7,578 nucleotides of DNA, taken from the NCBI GenBank assembly GCA_947462945.1, contig CANHTE010000050.1:1-7578 (forward strand), read 5' to 3'. A program made the translations under genes and the position numbers. The notes beneath the pieces are model-generated. The model was not told the DNA's origin. It did not search any database and was given only the letters and a program-made list of their open reading frames with translations. Within the stretch, counting starts at the first letter, position 1, and every line of letters begins with the position of its first letter. Positions 5,447-7,578 of the stretch are shown here, piece after piece. Source of the DNA: Acetobacteraceae bacterium (GTDB taxonomy: Bacteria; Pseudomonadota; Alphaproteobacteria; Acetobacterales; Acetobacteraceae).

Positions 5447-6652
5447 TCAGCTTCGTCGCGCTTCCCACAGCAGGAGCAGGCCCATCAGGGCCAGGCCGGT
5501 CCCGGCCATCACGGCGATGGCCAGCCTCGCGCCCAAGCCATCGGCCAGGGCGCCAATGGCCAGCACGCCCCAGGGACCCATGCCGATGCAGGTGGTCACG
5601 AGGCCCAGCACCCGCGAGCGGATTTCGGGCGGGGCCGCTGTCATCACTACCGAGGTCTGCATCGCGGCAAAGCGCGCCGTGCCCAGGCCGCCCACCGCCA
5701 GCAGCAGCCAGGCCAGCACATAGCTGCCAATGAAGGCCACCAGCGCCAGCAGCACCAGGAACAACACTGAGCCCAGCACCAGCGGCCGCGTCCCGGGCGG
5801 CGTGCGCCGGCCCAGCGCCAGCCACAGGCCACCCACCAGCGCACCCAGCGGCTCGGCCGCCGCCAAAAGGCCGATCGCGGCGCTGGAGGCCGAGAAAGCG
5901 AGGCTGCCAAAGGCCGGCAGGATGGAGTTGTAGCTGAAGCCAAAGACGTTCATCACCAGCGTCACGCCCAGCACCACCCGCAGGGCCGAGATACTCATCA
6001 CCAGGCGCACCGCCTCGCCGATCCCGGCGAGGGGATGGCCTGCCCCCGCCACGCGTCGTGGCGTCGCCACCCGGGCCGCGAGGCGCAGCGCCACCAGATG
6101 CAGCAGGCAGGCCAGCCCGGCCGCCACGGCAATTCCCGCGAATTGATAAATCACGCCGCCCAGGAGCGGCCCCACCGCGCGGGTCGTGCTTCCGGTCAGC
6201 GTATCCAGCGCTACGGCGGGGACGAGATCGCCCGCGGGCGCCGCATCGGCCGCCATGCGCCGGCGAGTTGCCATCTCACCCGCCCAGGCCAGGCCGGCCA
6301 GCAAGCCCTGCAACATCAAATGCCAGGGCGCGAGCCAGCCCAGGCTGGCCAGCAGCGCCACGGCGCCAGCCCCGAGCGCAGAGCTGGCTTGGAGCGCGAT
6401 CAACAGCTTGCGGCGGTCCATGCGCTCGGCCAGGGCACCGGCCACGGCGCCCAGCAGCATCATCGGCAAGGCGCGCATCATGACAACGACCGAGACAGCG
6501 AGCGCCGAGCCCGTCACCTCAAAGGTCCAGAGGCTGGCGGCCAGCAACTCCAGCCAGCGCATCGCATTGGCGATGCCGCCCAGCATCCAGAGGCGCCGGT
6601 AGTCGGGGGTTTGCAGCAGGCGCCGCAAGGTCACGGTGTCAGGCCGGCTCAT
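5447..6652 (-). CDS. MFS transporter, EntS/MFS_3-like exporter
   Basis: This is a 401-residue inner-membrane protein with about twelve hydrophobic segments, the usual MFS length. The N-terminal FRRLW-like entry (PDYRRLWMLGG, 16-26) is typical of EntS/MFS_3-type exporters. Motif A appears as GALAERMDRRKLL (72-84) between helices 2 and 3. The first half also has RAVGPLLGGVIYQFAG (158-173), like the R-x-x-GP-x-x-GG motif of this group. A long polar loop (about 190-215) separates the two six-helix halves. An FGFSYNSILPAF segment follows at 238-249, with PPEIRSRVLG (341-350) as the second-half cytoplasmic loop. The substrate cannot be read from sequence; relatives export siderophores, drugs or small metabolites. 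The ATG at 6652 has no clear Shine-Dalgarno, so the exact start is uncertain. It lies between the sterol desaturase-like gene (253 bp upstream) and BKACE (204 bp downstream). It could export or import a compound related to BKACE chemistry, but no evidence beyond proximity supports that. Confidence 0.9.
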   Translation of the reverse strand: MSRPDTVTLRRLLQTPDYRRLWMLGGIANAMRWLELLAASLWTFEVTGSALAVSVVVMMRALPMMLLGAVAGALAERMDRRKLLIALQASSALGAGAVALLASLGWLAPWHLMLQGLLAGLAWAGEMATRRRMAADAAPAGDLVPAVALDTLTGSTTRAVGPLLGGVIYQFAGIAVAAGLACLLHLVALRLAARVATPRRVAGAGHPLAGIGEAVRLVMSISALRVVLGVTLVMNVFGFSYNSILPAFGSLAFSASSAAIGLLAAAEPLGALVGGLWLALGRRTPPGTRPLVLGSVLFLVLLALVAFIGSYVLAWLLLAVGGLGTARFAAMQTSVVMTAAPPEIRSRVLGLVTTCIGMGPWGVLAIGALADGLGARLAIAVMAGTGLALMGLLLLWEARRS

Positions 6653-6785
6653 GCGGCCGGATGCTTGGACATTTTGGGATACGGATCCGCCCTTTGTGGG
6701 GCGCAGCTTGGCGTAGCCATGGGGGCGGTGGAAGCGGTGGGCGGGAAAAACCTCGGGAGTTCAAGGCGGCTCCGGCGGCTGGGGT

Positions 6786-6869
6786 TCCCATTTTCAAGAC
6801 TGAGGCTCCCACTTCCAAGACTGGGGCTCCCACTTCCAAGACTGGGGCTCCCACTTCCAGGACTGGGGC
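6786..6869. repeat. Four 21-bp tandem repeats upstream of the MFS gene
   Basis: Units occupy 6786-6806, 6807-6827, 6828-6848 and 6849-6869. Each begins TCCCACTTCCAAGAC and ends TGGGGC. Units two and three are identical; the first has four changes (CATTTTC for CACTTCC, TGAGG for TGGGG) and the last has one (CAGGAC for CAAGAC). A partial unit (GCTGGGGT) precedes them at 6778-6785. The central unit junctions form TGGG-GCT-CCCA, a 4-bp dyad with a 3-nt loop. Because 21 is a multiple of three, every frame stays open and reads as a 7-residue repeat, which creates spurious ORFs on both strands. The whole gap 6653-6905 contains no convincing gene. Besides the array it holds a G-rich + strand stretch at 6720-6750 and no obvious promoter boxes. 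Confidence 0.95.
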
Positions 6870-6905
6870 GCCAGCCGCCGGAGGCCAATTTCTTCCACGC
6901 ACGCC

Positions 6906-7578
6906 CTACCGGAACGGCTGCGTCAACATCGGCAGCACATGCTGTTCGCCGGCCGCGCGATAGCCCCGAATGCCCAAAACCAATTCCCCCGCCCAGCCGC
7001 CCCGCCAGGAGCCAAAGAGGCGGTCCCAGATGGAGAGGCAGAAGCCGAAATGGCTGTTGGTTTCCTCCTCGCGTTCCGAGTGATGGATGCGGTGCAGGTT
7101 GGGCGTCACGATCACCCAGCCCAGCGCGCGGTCCAGCGCGGGCGGAATGCGGATGGCGGCGTGTTCGAACAGGCTCGCCGCGTTCAGGATGATCTCAAAC
7201 GCCACCACCCCCTCGGGCGGGGCGCCGAGTGCCACGGCGGCCGCGATCTTCACCCACATGGAGAGCCAGATCTCGATGGGGTGGAAACGCAGGCCTGTGC
7301 TGGCATCCATCTCAGGGTCCGCGTGATGAACGCGGTGCAGCCGCCACAGCCAGGGCACGGCGTGGAAGATGCGGTGCTGCCAGTAGATCAGCAGGTCCAG
7401 CAGCACGACCGTCACCGGGATGGCGAGCCAGCCGGGCGCATCCACCCAGTTCAGCAAGCCAATTCCGCGGGATTGCGCCCAAAGCGCGGCCCCCACCGCC
7501 GCCAGCGGCATGAGGAAGCGCACCGTGACCGAGCCCAGCGCCACCAGGCCGAAATTCGGCAACCAGCGCCGCCAGCCC
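6906..7578 (-). CDS. Sterol desaturase / fatty acid hydroxylase superfamily protein (N-terminus beyond window)
   Basis: This is an integral-membrane di-iron oxygenase family; members hydroxylate or desaturate lipids such as fatty acids, sterols or carotenoids. The visible part has the family's histidine clusters in order: HRIFH, HRVHH thirteen residues later, RFHP, FEHAAIRIP and PNLHRIHHS, followed by NSHFGF and IWDRLFGSW, the usual end of the domain. Hydrophobic helices precede the first box (LAIPVTVVLLDLLIYW) and separate the second from the third. The eight-histidine di-iron site appears complete, so the protein should be active. The frame stays open to the right edge: upstream of a TTG at 7562 it continues GWRRW-LPNFGLVAL, which matches the family's usual basic-then-N-L-G-L-V start of the conserved region. 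The real start is therefore outside the window and the TTG is not it. The stop is at 6906-6908, 253 bp before the MFS gene on the same strand. The substrate is not predictable. Confidence 0.93.
   Translation of the reverse strand, partial: GWRRWLPNFGLVALGSVTVRFLMPLAAVGAALWAQSRGIGLLNWVDAPGWLAIPVTVVLLDLLIYWQHRIFHAVPWLWRLHRVHHADPEMDASTGLRFHPIEIWLSMWVKIAAAVALGAPPEGVVAFEIILNAASLFEHAAIRIPPALDRALGWVIVTPNLHRIHHSEREEETNSHFGFCLSIWDRLFGSWRGGWAGELVLGIRGYRAAGEQHVLPMLTQPFR

Noticed and set aside
6720..6765. G-quadruplex candidate in the G-rich stretch upstream of the MFS gene
   Set aside because: G runs are separated by long, uneven loops (about 9-12 nt), so stable folding is doubtful.
6639..6902. GTG-initiated - strand frame with GAPVLEV heptads in the gap before the MFS gene
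   Set aside because: The periodicity comes from the 21-bp DNA repeat, there is no Shine-Dalgarno, and the rest of the product is proline/arginine-rich filler.
6035..7192. 385-codon + strand open frame across the MFS and desaturase genes
   Set aside because: It spans parts of two real genes and the 21-bp array, which is open in all frames. The product is low-complexity.
7560..7562. TTG start for the sterol desaturase-like gene
   Set aside because: The frame continues upstream to the window edge with family-like residues (GWRRW before LPNFGLVAL), so the true start lies outside.

Overview
The window is very GC-rich, uses mostly G/C third positions, and carries an alphaproteobacterial gene set (a DUF3126 protein, an HldE-type sugar kinase, a DUF849/BKACE enzyme). 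This points to a Rhodospirillales bacterium, most likely Acetobacteraceae (a Roseomonas-like organism). That placement is inferred from family knowledge and composition; no search was run.

Left part (1-1892). The C-terminal end of a DUF2459 protein is followed by a small DUF3126 protein, both on +. Convergent to them, on -, is an HldE-like gene. Its PfkB kinase domain is recognisable, but its C-terminal adenylyltransferase domain has lost the nucleotide-binding HxGH motif and stops before the usual STT tail.

Middle part (1893-4312). A partly AT-rich divergent intergenic region leads into a tight + strand unit: a possible 17-codon leader ORF with a very strong Shine-Dalgarno, then two genes, each junction being an ATGA overlap. 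The two larger products look like divergent tandem paralogues of a degenerate EAL-type (cyclic-di-GMP phosphodiesterase-like) family with no intact catalytic motif. The second gene ends inside the first unit of a 25-bp tandem repeat. Each unit of that repeat contains a perfect hairpin, and the array fills most of the space before the next, convergent gene.

Right part (4313-7578). Three - strand genes encode a Zn-dependent beta-keto acid cleavage enzyme (BKACE, DUF849), a 12-helix MFS exporter-like protein, and a sterol desaturase/fatty acid hydroxylase superfamily protein that runs off the right edge. They are separated by gaps of 204 and 253 bp, each with its own tandem array (3 x 18 bp directly before the BKACE start, 4 x 21 bp before the MFS gene), so they may not form a single operon.

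The standout features are the degenerate EAL-like pair with its coupled leader ORF, the HldE-like protein with a ruined second domain, and three unrelated intergenic tandem arrays that each carry a small dyad. No mobile element, CRISPR array, rRNA or tRNA was seen.
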